Assembly (NCBI RefSeq): GCF_003309065.1
Contig: NZ_POAF01000002.1
Location: 558,001-622,000 of the forward strand
Origin: Glutamicibacter soli
Lineage (GTDB): Bacteria; Actinomycetota; Actinomycetes; Actinomycetales; Micrococcaceae
DNA length: 64,000 bases
Direction of reading: 5' to 3'
In this document: positions 1 to 9,151 of the stretch, in pieces
How the letters are laid out: each line of letters starts with the position of its first letter
How positions within the stretch are numbered: the first letter of the stretch is position 1
The notes under the pieces: generated by a model
Databases searched by the model: none
The model's input: only the letters and a program-made list of their open reading frames with translations
Told to the model about the DNA's origin: nothing
Position numbers and translations under genes: made by a program

Positions 1-1090
1 TCTTCTTGGCCGAGAGGATCTCAACGGCTTCCGGCTCGAAGTCGGGTGCGATGACGACCTCGGTGAAGATGCCCTTCACGGTTTCTGCCATGGACTTGGT
101 GACGGTGCGGTTGGCCGCGATGACGCCGCCGAAGGCCGACACCGGGTCGGTGGCGTGCGCCTTGCGGTGCGCGTCGGCAATCGGGTCTGCTGCGTCCTCG
201 GAGGCCACCGCTACGCCGCACGGGTTGGCGTGCTTGATGACTGCCACGGCAGGCTTGTCGAAGTCGAAGGCCGCGCGCAGCGCAGCGTCGGCGTCCACGT
301 AGTTGTTGTAGCTCATCGGCTTGCCGTGCAGCTGGTCCGCCTGGGCGATGCCGGCAGGGGCCGCCTCGTCCACGTACAGGGCGGCCTGCTGGTGCGGGTT
401 CTCGCCGTAGCGCAGCACTGCGGCGCGCTGCAGGGCGACGCCGGAGTAGGCAGGCCAGTCGATGACGCCGTCGCCGTCCTCGTCGAGGAACTGGCTGGCG
501 GTCCAGGTGGCGACCGCGGTGTCATAGGCGGCGGTGTGCGCGTAGGCCTTGGCGGCCAGGCGCTGGCGGGTCTTGAGCTCGAAGCCGCCGGCCGCGGCTG
601 CCTCGATGACCTGCGGGTAGAAGCTCGGGTCGACCACGATGGACACGGCGGCGTGGTTCTTCGCGGCGGAGCGGACCATGGCCGGGCCTCCGATGTCGAT
701 CTGCTCGACAACCTCGTCCTGCGCGGCGCCGGAGGCGAGGGTCTGCACGAACGGGTACAGGTTCACGACCACCAGGTCGATCTGTCCGATGTTGCGCTCG
801 GCCAGGGTGTCCATGTGCTCGGGCACGCGGCGGTCAGCCAGGATGCCGCCGTGGATGATGGGGTGCAGGGTCTTGACGCGGCCGTCGAGCATTTCCGGCG
901 AACCGGTCACCTGCTCGACCTCGGTCACTGGGATGCCTGCGGCGGCGATCTTCTTGGCGGTGGAACCGGTGGAAATCAGCTGGACGCCTGCGTTGTGCAG
1001 TCCAGCGGCCAGTTCCTCCAAGCCGGTCTTGTCGTAGACGGAAATCAATGCGCGGCGGATAGCGACTTTGTCCAAGACGGTCTTACTCAC
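1..1090 (-). CDS. purH: Bifunctional AICAR formyltransferase/IMP cyclohydrolase, 5' part
   Basis: Catalyses the last two steps of IMP synthesis: formylation of AICAR with 10-formyl-THF, then ring closure. The gene runs off the left edge, so only about 363 of the usual 520-540 residues are present. The reading frame from the GTG at 1090 begins [20 protein letters not shown], a typical IMP cyclohydrolase start, and includes [18 protein letters not shown] and the formyltransferase motif KHANPCG near residue 285. GGGAG lies 9-10 nt upstream of the GTG. The cyclohydrolase domain is complete and the formyltransferase domain is cut. The purN gene that commonly adjoins purH in this group lies 8 kb away at 9152-9718 on the same strand. 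The identification is secure; the start codon is very likely. Confidence 0.95.
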   Translation of the reverse strand, partial: MSKTVLDKVAIRRALISVYDKTGLEELAAGLHNAGVQLISTGSTAKKIAAAGIPVTEVEQVTGSPEMLDGRVKTLHPIIHGGILADRRVPEHMDTLAERNIGQIDLVVVNLYPFVQTLASGAAQDEVVEQIDIGGPAMVRSAAKNHAAVSIVVDPSFYPQVIEAAAAGGFELKTRQRLAAKAYAHTAAYDTAVATWTASQFLDEDGDGVIDWPAYSGVALQRAAVLRYGENPHQQAALYVDEAAPAGIAQADQLHGKPMSYNNYVDADAALRAAFDFDKPAVAVIKHANPCGVAVASEDAADPIADAHRKAHATDPVSAFGGVIAANRTVTKSMAETVKGIFTEVVIAPDFEPEAVEILSAKK

Positions 1091-1120
1091 GAAAATTTTC
1101 TCCCGGCGGTGAGAATGAAT

Positions 1121-1148
1121 GGGGCGGGCGGCGAAAGGCCGCCGCCCC
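1121..1148 (-). terminator. GC-rich hairpin between the DUF4303-like gene and purH
   Basis: Arms GGGGCGGGCGGC (1121-1132) and GCCGCCGCCCC (1138-1148) pair with one bulged base around a 5-nt loop. It lies between the end of the upstream gene (1187) and the purH start (1090) on the same strand. It could terminate the upstream transcript or act in the purH leader. No clear U-tract follows. Confidence 0.5.
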
Positions 1149-1186
1149 TATTCTAGCGAAATCTGCCGGTTGCCCCTCAGTTCGTG

Positions 1187-1963
1187 TCAGTGCCCCTGGA
1201 CCAGATCACCCAGCTGCGGAAAATGCGTAGCCAGCTGCTGATCGGTCAGGCAAAGGCGCAGCAGCTTCTCCGCATGGTCCTCGTCGGCGACGTAGGACAC
1301 CAGATCCACCGAGGTCCGTGCGTTCAACTCGTCGCGCAGCGAGTGGGCCACCGCCACCAGGCAGTGGTAATAGCGTTTGATGGTCGGTTCCCATCCCTCG
1401 CGGGATGCCTGGTCGGTCAGGGCCTGGGACCAGATGCCGGCCGCAGGTTCCTCGCACAGGTCGATGGAGGACCAGTGCCAGTCGCTGGGCTCCCACTTGT
1501 CCGAGTAGAAGCTCTCCGCGTCGTCTTCGTCCAGGTCCGCTTCGATGACCGCGAGCACCGTATCCAGGTCCTCGCCGTCGTCCGCGTCTTCCTCGTCCTC
1601 GGAGTCCTCATCGTGCTCCGAGTCCGAAATCACCAGTGAATCCTCGTCGGCAACCGGCGGCTCGGGTTCCAGGGTGTTGTGCTCGTCAGCGTCGGGGCGA
1701 TCCTCGTAGTCATCCGGCTCATCCACGTCTTCGCCGCGTTCGACCAGTTGTTCCCGGGATTCGGCGGCCCGGTCGCGCGCCAGGGCCTGAACCGAGTTCA
1801 GGGCCAGCAACGGCATCGCAATGGCTTCGCTCTCTTCGGTGCTCACCCCGTGCAGGGCAATCGCATAAAAGGTCTGCTCCGGGTGTGCCTCAATTACTTC
1901 AGCCGCGTGTCGAAGGGCTGCAACCCGTATCGCCTCTTCGAGAGCGGTCCAATCTACTCCCAT
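1187..1963 (-). CDS. DUF4303-like protein with an acidic insert
   Basis: Function unknown. The N-terminus (WTALEEAIRVAALRHAAEVI, then TFYAIALHG) and the later KWEPSDWHWSSID segment resemble DUF4303 proteins, which have a FYA-ALY start and a KWSPAEW motif. Between about residues 70 and 150 lies a run very rich in Asp and Glu that the core family does not need and that is probably disordered. No signal peptide or membrane segment is visible, so it is probably cytosolic. The ATG at 1963 is the first start in frame; the ribosome site is weak. The gene lies upstream of purH on the same strand with a hairpin between. The family assignment is from motif memory and is moderate. Confidence 0.65.
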   Translation of the reverse strand: MGVDWTALEEAIRVAALRHAAEVIEAHPEQTFYAIALHGVSTEESEAIAMPLLALNSVQALARDRAAESREQLVERGEDVDEPDDYEDRPDADEHNTLEPEPPVADEDSLVISDSEHDEDSEDEEDADDGEDLDTVLAVIEADLDEDDAESFYSDKWEPSDWHWSSIDLCEEPAAGIWSQALTDQASREGWEPTIKRYYHCLVAVAHSLRDELNARTSVDLVSYVADEDHAEKLLRLCLTDQQLATHFPQLGDLVQGH

Positions 1964-2114
1964 GTCCAGAGATTACTCCCTTACCCGAACTTGCAAAAGG
2001 CCTTGACGGCTTAGGCAATCAGACGTAAGGCGGGTACCCGCCGCGCGCGGATATCGGCTAAGCTTCGACGCGGTAGAAGCCACATCATCTGCACCGTGCG
2101 AAAGGTACACCACC

Positions 2115-3452
2115 GTGTCCACAGCCACCCTCCCCTCCGGCACCCATGTGGTGCAGGAGCTTCCGTTCAAGTGGAAGGTCCAGGGAACCATCTTCATCAT
2201 CGGCGGGCTCGGCTTCATGTTCGACGCCTGGGACGTGACGCTCAACGGCGCGCTGATCCCGCTGGTCGCCCAGGAATGGGGGCTGGACCGGCCGACCGCG
2301 GCGCTGCTGGGAACCTCGAACCTGGTGGGCATGGCCATCGGCGCGTTCCTCTGGGGAGGCATCGCCGACCGCTACGGGCGCAAGAACGCCTTCAGCCTGA
2401 CGCTGCTGATGTTCGCCCTATTCACCGTGCTCGGCGCCCTGTCGCCGAACTTCGGCTTCTTCGTGGCCTTCCGCTTCCTGGCCGGCGTGGGCCTGGGCGG
2501 CTGCATCCCGGTGGACTACGCGCTGGTCGGCGAATTCACCCCGGCCAGGTACCGCGGCCGCGTGCTGACCGCCATGGACGGCTGGTGGCCGGTCGGCGCC
2601 GCCCTGTCGTTCTTCGTCTCCGGCTGGGTCATGGCGACCTCCAACAACTGGCGGCTGATCCTCGTGGTGATGATCCTGCCGGCCTTCATGGTGTACGTGG
2701 TGCGCCGCTCCATCCCGGAATCCCCGCTGTATCTGGCGGCCAAGGGCCGTGAATCCGAGGCACGCGCGGTGATCGACCAGCTGGTGGCGCGCACCGGAGC
2801 TGCGCCGCGCGAGTACGTGATCGAGCAGGCCGAGCTTCCCAAGGCCCCGCGCTGGTGGGAGCAGGCTGCCTCGCTGTGGCGCCATTCGTGGAAGCTGACG
2901 GCCACCAGCTGGCTGCTCTTCGTGACCATCCTGCTGGTCTACTACCTGGCTCTGACCTGGCTTCCGACCATCCTGACCGAGGCGGGCATGGCGCAGTCAG
3001 CGTCCTTCTTCGCCACCGCGGTGATGGCGCTGATGGGCCTGATCGGCGTGGTCATCGCCGCGCTGCTGGTGGAGAAGATCGGGCGCAAGTGGCTGCTGGG
3101 CATCTTCGGCCCGCTCTCGGGCCTGGTGCTGGTTGTGGTGGCGCAGAGCCTTGATGTCCCGGCCACCGCCGTGGGCTGGATCCTGGTCTTCGGCGTGGTG
3201 GTCCAGGTGGCGATCCCGGTGCTCTACGCCTATGTCTCCGAGCTGTATCCCACCGAACTGCGGGCCAGCGGCTTCGGCTGGGCTTCGACCATGTCCCGTT
3301 TCGCCGCAGGTTTCGGTCCGCTGCTGTTCGCCGCGCTCTGGCCGGTTGTCGGCCTGTCCTGGCTGTTCGCCGGCGCCACCGCGCTGGTGCTGCTCGCAGT
3401 GCTGTTCATGGCGAAGTTCGCTCCGGAAACCCGCGGGCGGGAGCTGGGCTGA
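2115..3452 (+). CDS. MFS transporter, sugar/acid-type porter
   Basis: Inner-membrane secondary transporter of 445 residues with about 12 hydrophobic segments. The MFS signature GGIADRYGRKN sits in the loop after segment 2 (near residue 80), the second-half counterpart VEKIGRKW is present, and the C-terminus carries PETRGREL, as in sugar-porter and related aromatic-acid/niacin (NiaP-like) carriers. An acidic residue pair (FDAWD) lies in the first membrane segment. The start is GTG 2115 with GAAAGG about 10 nt upstream. Its stop is 9 nt from the stop of a convergent TetR gene, which may control it. The substrate cannot be told from sequence. Confidence 0.85.
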   Translation: MSTATLPSGTHVVQELPFKWKVQGTIFIIGGLGFMFDAWDVTLNGALIPLVAQEWGLDRPTAALLGTSNLVGMAIGAFLWGGIADRYGRKNAFSLTLLMFALFTVLGALSPNFGFFVAFRFLAGVGLGGCIPVDYALVGEFTPARYRGRVLTAMDGWWPVGAALSFFVSGWVMATSNNWRLILVVMILPAFMVYVVRRSIPESPLYLAAKGRESEARAVIDQLVARTGAAPREYVIEQAELPKAPRWWEQAASLWRHSWKLTATSWLLFVTILLVYYLALTWLPTILTEAGMAQSASFFATAVMALMGLIGVVIAALLVEKIGRKWLLGIFGPLSGLVLVVVAQSLDVPATAVGWILVFGVVVQVAIPVLYAYVSELYPTELRASGFGWASTMSRFAAGFGPLLFAALWPVVGLSWLFAGATALVLLAVLFMAKFAPETRGRELG

Positions 3453-3461
3453 ACGCCTCGG

Positions 3462-4037
3462 CTAGGGATTTCCGATGGCCGGATTGGGCAGCATGCCGTC
3501 GAGCATGATGCGGGTCAGCCGGTTGCCGATCCCGGGAGCGGCCTTGGCGAAGGCGCGCGGCAGCGGCCTAGTGGCCAGTCCGATGCCGGTGATCAGCTCG
3601 TTGCCGGTGAGGTCCTGGCGGACCAGGTCGGCCGCTTTGGCCAGTTCCAGGGCCTGGCTGACCACCCGCGCGGTGTCCCGCTGAGGCTGCATGATCCGCT
3701 CGCCGATGGTCTGCGGGAGCTGCAGGCTCAGCGATTCGCTGAGCGCACCCAGGTTCAGTCCCACCAGGGCGTCCAGGAATTCCTGCCAAGCCTGGTTCTC
3801 GCCCCGGGCCAGGCCGGCGGCGGCGCGCTCGGCGGCCTGCCGGACGTCCTGGAGCATGTCCAGGGTGACTTCCTCAACAAGTTCGGGGCGTGCGGCGAAG
3901 TTCCGGTACAGCGTGCCGATACCGACGTCGCTGGCTTCGGCGATTGATTCCATGGCCACATTGGCGCCATGGGTTGCAAAGAGTTCACGAGCCGTGCGGA
4001 GAATTTGCTTACGTCGTCGTAGTGCATCTGAGCGCAT
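3462..4037 (-). CDS. TetR family transcriptional regulator
   Basis: DNA-binding repressor of about 191 residues. The N-terminal HTH reads ARELFATHGANVAMESIAEA then GIGTLYRNFAARPELVEEV, the classic TetR helix-turn-helix; the rest is a ligand-binding domain with no recognisable ligand motif. A GTG at 4049 would extend the frame, but the best ribosome site (GAAAGG) overlaps that codon, so ATG 4037 (MRSDALRRRKQIL) is the better start. It converges on the MFS gene and is followed upstream by a 440-nt gap leading to a GH38 gene in the other orientation, so it could act on either neighbour. Confidence 0.88.
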   Translation of the reverse strand: MRSDALRRRKQILRTARELFATHGANVAMESIAEASDVGIGTLYRNFAARPELVEEVTLDMLQDVRQAAERAAAGLARGENQAWQEFLDALVGLNLGALSESLSLQLPQTIGERIMQPQRDTARVVSQALELAKAADLVRQDLTGNELITGIGLATRPLPRAFAKAAPGIGNRLTRIMLDGMLPNPAIGNP

Positions 4038-4488
4038 GCGTTTCCCCACCTTTCACAGTTTCCAGGGTGCCCGGGGCAACTTTCCTGCCCCGCAACGTTC
4101 TAACGGTAGTCGTTGATGGGAGATCTGACGAAGTGGAAGCGATCATTCCATTCTGGGAGGCATTCAGTGTAGTTCCAGAACTTGGGCATCTGCTGGGCTT
4201 CATCCGGATCTGCGCTGAAAAGACGCCTGTTTTCGCCTGCCCCATCTCGATTTGTCGAACTCAGAAGGCTTCACGCGCGGTCGATAGGATTCCGGCCAAC
4301 ACCATGCGAAGGCCGCGAAGCTGGTACGGCCCGATCCTGCGGGAGACCGCGGGGCGCGCTTCCCGCGCGCAGGGAACTGCCAGCTTGCGCCCGCGGCCAG
4401 GGGGAGTTGCACCAGCTCGCGCCCCGGTTTTTTCGGTAGTGTGGCCAGTGAGCTGTACCGAAGCAGGTCCCACCCTTGAAAGGTCTTC

Positions 4489-7400
4489 ATGCACGACGAC
4501 ACTTCGCTGACCATCGGACGAGTCAAGCGCGTACTAGACGAACGAATTCGTCCGGCCATCTACTCGGAAAGCATTCCGCTGCAGGTGTCGTGGCACGAAC
4601 TGCCCGGTGAACCGGTGACGCCGGCCGAGGGCCTGGCGCTGGAGTACACCCCGGCCTCGGTCGGCACCCCGTGGGGCGCGGCTTGGGGCACCACCTGGTT
4701 CCACCTCCAGGGCCAGGTTCCCGCCTCCTGGGCCGGGCGCCGCGTCGAGGCGGTCATTGACCTGGGCTTCGATATCAACATGACCGGCTTCCAGTGCGAA
4801 GGGCTGATCTACCGCCCGGACGGCATCACCATCAAGGCACTGAACCCGCGCAACCAATGGGTGCCGGTCGCCGCGGCCGCCGAGGGCGGCGAAGTGGTGG
4901 ACCTGTACATGGAAGCGGCCTCCAACCCGGTGCTGCTGGACTACCATCCCTTCCTGCCCACCGAGCAGGGCGACATCCTCACTTCCTCCTCGCGCCGGCT
5001 CTACACGCTGCGCCGCCTGGATTTGGCGGTCTTCGAACCGGTGGTGCACGATTTGGCCCTGGACTTGGAGGTGCTCTTCGACCTGCAGGAGCAGCTGCCC
5101 GACGGCCCGCGCCGCTTCCAGATCCTTCAAGCCATGGACAATGCCCTGGACGTGCTGGACCTGCAGCGCGTCCCGCAGACCGCGCAGGACGCCCGCGACA
5201 AGCTGGCGGCTGTGCTCGCCGCCCCGGCCGAGCACAGCGCCCACCGGATCTCCGCCATCGGGCACTCGCACATCGATTCGGCCTGGCTGTGGCCGCTGCG
5301 CGAAACCATCCGCAAGGTCTCGCGCACCTGCTCCTCCATGGTGGAGCTGCTGGAGACCGAGGAGGAATTCCTCTACGGCATGTCCAGCGCCCAGCAGTAC
5401 AAGTGGCTGAAGACCCACCGCCCCGAGGTCTGGGACCGGGTCAAGCGCCAGGTGGCCGAGGGCCGCTTCCTGCCGCTGGGCGGCATGTGGGTGGAATCCG
5501 ACACCGTGATGCCCTCGGGCGAATCCCTGGTGCGCCAGTTCCTCTACGGCCAGAACTTCTTCCGCGAGGAATTCGGCATCACTTCCAAGGGCGTCTGGCT
5601 GCCTGACTCCTTCGGCTACTCCCCCGCCCTGCCGCAGCTGATGCGCCGCGCCGGCTTCGAGTGGTTCTTCACCCAGAAGATCTCCTGGAACCAGCAGAAC
5701 AAGTTCCCGCACCACACCTTCGACTGGGAGGGCATCGACGGCTCGCGCATGTTCAGCCACTTCCCGTCCATGGACACCTACAACTCCCAGCTCTCGGGCG
5801 AGGAAGTGGCCAAGGCCGCCCGCCAGTTCCGCGAAGCGCGGGTCACGAACAATTCGATCGCCCCGGTGGGCTGGGGCGACGGCGGCGGCGGCACCACCCG
5901 GGAGATGACCGGCAAGGCCAAGCGCCTGGCCAACCTGGAAGGCAGCGCCACGGTGGCCTGGGAGCATCCCAACGACTTCTTCGACCGCGCCAAGGCCGAG
6001 CTGCCCAACCCGCCGGTGTGGGTGGGCGAGCTCTACCTGGAGCTGCACCGCGCCACCCTGACCAGCCAGCACCAGACCAAGCAGGGCAACCGCCGCACCG
6101 AGCAGCTGCTGGTCGAGGCCGAGCTGTGGGCCGCCACCGCTGCGGTGTACACCGGCGAGCCCTACCCCTACGAGCAGCTCGACGAGCTGTGGGAGACGGT
6201 GCTGCTGCACCAGTTCCACGACATCCTGCCAGGCACCTCCATCGCCTGGGTGCACCGCGAGGTGGTGGCCCGCTACGCCGAGGCCATCACCCAGGCCCGG
6301 GCCTTGATCGCCCGCGCCCAGCAGGTGCTGGCCGGATCCGGCGGCCTGCAATTGGAGTTCAATGCCGCGGCCTACACCCGCCACGGGGTGTCTTTCGGCG
6401 CGGCCCGCGAGCTGGAGCCCGCCACGGCGCAGCCGGTGCGGGCCGAAGCCCTGGACGGCGGATACGTGCTGGGCAACGAGCTGGTGCGCGTGGTCATCAA
6501 CTCCGAAGGCCTGATCACCTCCGCCGTGGACCTGGCCACCGGCCGCGAAACCATTGCCGAGGGCAAGGAAGCCAACCTGCTGCAGCTGCACCAGGACTTC
6601 CCGAACATGTGGGATGCCTGGGACGTGGACAAGTACTACCGCAACCAGGTCACCGACCTGCGTTCGGCGGACAGCCTGCAGCTCTCCGAAACCGGGGGCA
6701 CTGCCACCGTGACGGTGACCCGCAGCTTTTCCAACTCCACGGTGGTCCAGGAACTGTCGCTGGCTCCCGGGGAGCGCACCGTGCAGATCTCCCAGAGCAC
6801 CGACTGGCACGAGGCGGAGAAGTTCCTCAAGGTCGCCTTCCCGCTGGATATCCGCGCCGAGCAGACGATCGCTGAAACGCAGTTCGGCTACCACCAGCGC
6901 CCCACCCACGTGAACACCAGCTGGGAGGCGGCGAAGTTCGAAACCTCGATGCACCGCTTCGTGCTGGCCCAGGAACCCGGTTTCGGCGCCGCGCTGGTCA
7001 ACGACTCGATCTACGGGTTCGACGTCACCCGCGACGCCGAGGACGCCCGGGTCACCACCACCGTGCGGCTCTCGCTGCTGCGCGCCCCGCGCTTCCCGGA
7101 TCCGCAGACGGACCAGGGGCTGCAGACCCACCGCTACGGGCTGGTCATCGGCGCGGACATCGCCAGCGCCACCGAAGCCGGCGCGCTGCTGAACAGCGCG
7201 CAAACCGTGCGCTCCGGCGCCCGCGAGGTCGAGCCGCTGGTGGCGCTCTCCGGCGACGGCCTGGTGGTCTCCAGCGTGAAGCTGGCCGCCGACCGCTCCG
7301 GGGACCTGGTGGTGCGGGTGTATGAATCGCTGGGACGCCGCGCCTCCGGCGCGCTGAGCCTCAACCGCCCGGTGGCATCGGCCGCCACGGCGAGCCTGCT

Positions 7401-7497
7401 GGAGGATCCGCTGGAGCCGGTGGAAGTGAACGAAAATTCTGTTCAGCTCAAGCTCGGAGCCTTCGAGGTGCGCACGCTGCGCTTTACCCTGGCCTGA
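4489..7497 (+). CDS. Alpha-mannosidase, GH38 family
   Basis: Cytosolic glycosidase of 1002 residues that removes alpha-linked mannose, the usual size for bacterial GH38 enzymes. The zinc-binding H-x-D pair is at His261/Asp263 (GHSHIDSAWLWPL) and the catalytic nucleophile, also a zinc ligand, is Asp373 in WLPDSFGYSPALP. The GGMWVESDTVMPSGESLVRQ segment is typical of the catalytic domain, and the C-terminal half holds the beta-sandwich domains. No signal peptide is visible. GAAAGG precedes the ATG by 6 nt. It stands alone, with no sugar transporter beside it unless the MFS gene at 2115 serves. The upstream gap 4050-4488 has no gene; CGGTA/TACCG (4434-4460) is a possible operator. Confidence 0.94.
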   Translation: MHDDTSLTIGRVKRVLDERIRPAIYSESIPLQVSWHELPGEPVTPAEGLALEYTPASVGTPWGAAWGTTWFHLQGQVPASWAGRRVEAVIDLGFDINMTGFQCEGLIYRPDGITIKALNPRNQWVPVAAAAEGGEVVDLYMEAASNPVLLDYHPFLPTEQGDILTSSSRRLYTLRRLDLAVFEPVVHDLALDLEVLFDLQEQLPDGPRRFQILQAMDNALDVLDLQRVPQTAQDARDKLAAVLAAPAEHSAHRISAIGHSHIDSAWLWPLRETIRKVSRTCSSMVELLETEEEFLYGMSSAQQYKWLKTHRPEVWDRVKRQVAEGRFLPLGGMWVESDTVMPSGESLVRQFLYGQNFFREEFGITSKGVWLPDSFGYSPALPQLMRRAGFEWFFTQKISWNQQNKFPHHTFDWEGIDGSRMFSHFPSMDTYNSQLSGEEVAKAARQFREARVTNNSIAPVGWGDGGGGTTREMTGKAKRLANLEGSATVAWEHPNDFFDRAKAELPNPPVWVGELYLELHRATLTSQHQTKQGNRRTEQLLVEAELWAATAAVYTGEPYPYEQLDELWETVLLHQFHDILPGTSIAWVHREVVARYAEAITQARALIARAQQVLAGSGGLQLEFNAAAYTRHGVSFGAARELEPATAQPVRAEALDGGYVLGNELVRVVINSEGLITSAVDLATGRETIAEGKEANLLQLHQDFPNMWDAWDVDKYYRNQVTDLRSADSLQLSETGGTATVTVTRSFSNSTVVQELSLAPGERTVQISQSTDWHEAEKFLKVAFPLDIRAEQTIAETQFGYHQRPTHVNTSWEAAKFETSMHRFVLAQEPGFGAALVNDSIYGFDVTRDAEDARVTTTVRLSLLRAPRFPDPQTDQGLQTHRYGLVIGADIASATEAGALLNSAQTVRSGAREVEPLVALSGDGLVVSSVKLAADRSGDLVVRVYESLGRRASGALSLNRPVASAATASLLEDPLEPVEVNENSVQLKLGAFEVRTLRFTLA

Positions 7498-7541
7498 TCC
7501 ACCAGCCGCGCCTGACCCAGCAGCTAGGTCCCATTAACCCG

Positions 7542-7580
7542 TGATGGCGGGGCAGTTCTTTGCGAACCGCCCCGCCATCA
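7542..7580. terminator. Bidirectional terminator between GH38 and SDR genes
   Basis: Perfect 12-bp inverted repeat, TGATGGCGGGGC (7542-7553) with GCCCCGCCATCA (7569-7580), 15-nt loop, followed on the plus strand by AGGGTTTTG. It lies between two convergent genes. Confidence 0.8.
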
Positions 7581-7604
7581 AGGGTTTTGCTGGTTGACCG
7601 TCCG

Positions 7605-9116
7605 TCACCACGGGGACGGTTCGTAGTCCTTGAGGAAGCAGCCGTAGAGGTCGATGCCGCGCTCGCCGTCAACGATGGGCTGGTAGACGCGGGCGGCGCC
7701 GTCGATCAGGTCCAGCGGGGCGTGCCAGCCCTCGGCGACCATCCGCACCTTCGAATCGTGCGGACGCTCGTCGGTGATCCACCCGGTGTCCACCGCGGAC
7801 ATCAGGATCCGGTCGGTTTTGAGCATTTCCTCGGCGCTGGTGCGCGTGAGCATGTTCAGCGAGGCCTTGGCCATGTTGGTGTGAGGGTGCCCGGCGCCCT
7901 TGTAGCGGCGGGAGAACTGCCCCTCCATGGCGGAGACGTTCACGATGTACTTGCGGCGCGCCTCGGAGGCGGCCAGCGCCGGGCGCAGCCGGGAGGCCAG
8001 CAGGAACGGCGCGGTGACGTTGCACAGCTGCACTTCCAGCATCTCCAGCGCATCCACGTCGCCCAGGATCTGCGTCCAGGAATTCTCGGTGACCACGTCA
8101 GGCACCAGACCGCCGGCGTCGATGGCGGTGCCCGCGGCGATGCGCTCCAGCGAGGCGGAGCCGGCGGTCATCGCCAGGTCCGCGAGCTGCTGCGCATCGT
8201 AGCTGCCCAGCGTGCTCGGGGCCAGCAGCGCCGAGTCCTCCAGGCGGAAGGCGCTGGCCAGGGCGCGGGGGTGCTCGGCCGGCGGGTTCGCTTCTCCCCA
8301 CAGCTCCGGGCCGCCCTGCCCGAAGGCCAGTTCCCCGGCCAGCGGCTGCTGCTCTGATTCGATCAGGTGCTGGTAGGAGTTCGCCGTGCGGCGCACGGTC
8401 TGGGCGGCGTTGTTGATCAGGATGTCCAGCGGGCCCTCGGCCGCGACGCGGTCGGCCAGCGAGATCACCTGGGCGGGGTCGCGCAGGTCGATGCCCACGA
8501 TGCGCAGCCGGTGCAGCCAGTCCGCGCTGTCCTCCAGCGCCGCGAAGCGCCGGGCCGCGTCCTTGGGGAAGCGGGTGGTGATGGTGGTGTGGGCGCCGTC
8601 GCGCAGCAGGCGCAGGGCGATGTGCATGCCGATCTTGGCCCGTCCCCCGGTGAGCAGCGCGCGCTTGCCGGTCAGGTCCGCGCGGGCGTCGCGGCGTTCG
8701 CGGCCTGCGGCGGCGCAGTCGGGGCACAGGTAGTGGTGGAAGGCGTCCACCGTGGTGTAGCGCTGCTTGCAGATGTAGCAGCCGCGCGGCTTGCGGAATT
8801 CCCCGGCGCTCTGTTCCAGGGTCGGAGTGCTCAGATCCAGGCCCAGGGTCTCGTCGTCCAGCCGCTGCGGGGAGCCGGTGGCGGTGCGCTCGATCAGCGC
8901 GCGGTCCGCGGCGCTGATCTCGGCGCGCTTCTGGGACTTGCGGTAGCGCTTGGCGGCCTTGAACATGTTGCTGGTCGCGCGGCGCACGGCGATATGCCGT
9001 TCGTCCTCGGAGTCCAGCTGGTGCACCACGGAGAGCACCTTCAGCGCGGTGGCCAGTTCCTCGGCGGTGAAAAGTTCGGGGTCGCCGGCCGCGGCCGGGG
9101 AAGTGTGTTCGGTCAT
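7605..9116 (-). CDS. Zinc-ribbon SDR-family protein with an altered active site
   Basis: A 503-residue protein. Residues 1-150 contain a four-cysteine cluster, C113-x2-C116 and C131-x2-C134, likely a zinc ribbon. Residues 150-500 form a Rossmann SDR domain: TGGRAKIG (156-163) for NAD(P), NNAA (235-238) and the active-site Ser395 (VNVSAMEG). At the YxxxK position the sequence is T413-NMA-K417, so the catalytic tyrosine is replaced by threonine. Other large zinc-finger SDR proteins may share this, but a classical dehydrogenase reaction is doubtful. An insert of about 100 residues (245-345) separates the cofactor and catalytic parts. The ATG at 9116 has only a weak GAG-type site. Substrate unknown. 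Confidence 0.82.
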   Translation of the reverse strand: MTEHTSPAAAGDPELFTAEELATALKVLSVVHQLDSEDERHIAVRRATSNMFKAAKRYRKSQKRAEISAADRALIERTATGSPQRLDDETLGLDLSTPTLEQSAGEFRKPRGCYICKQRYTTVDAFHHYLCPDCAAAGRERRDARADLTGKRALLTGGRAKIGMHIALRLLRDGAHTTITTRFPKDAARRFAALEDSADWLHRLRIVGIDLRDPAQVISLADRVAAEGPLDILINNAAQTVRRTANSYQHLIESEQQPLAGELAFGQGGPELWGEANPPAEHPRALASAFRLEDSALLAPSTLGSYDAQQLADLAMTAGSASLERIAAGTAIDAGGLVPDVVTENSWTQILGDVDALEMLEVQLCNVTAPFLLASRLRPALAASEARRKYIVNVSAMEGQFSRRYKGAGHPHTNMAKASLNMLTRTSAEEMLKTDRILMSAVDTGWITDERPHDSKVRMVAEGWHAPLDLIDGAARVYQPIVDGERGIDLYGCFLKDYEPSPW

Positions 9117-9151
9117 CTCAGTCTCGTTAGGGTGCGGCCGGCGGGCGGCGG

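Noticed and set aside
155-1156. 333-residue plus-strand frame over purH
   Set aside because: Antisense to purH, whose frame carries the KHANPCG and other conserved motifs.
4050-4488. Genes in the 440-nt gap before the GH38 gene
   Set aside because: All frames there are short, overlap each other on both strands and lack ribosome sites or motifs.
4534-7203. 889-residue minus-strand frame opposite the GH38 gene
   Set aside because: Shadow of a GC3-rich coding region; low-complexity Gly/His/Val/Leu content and no recognisable motif.
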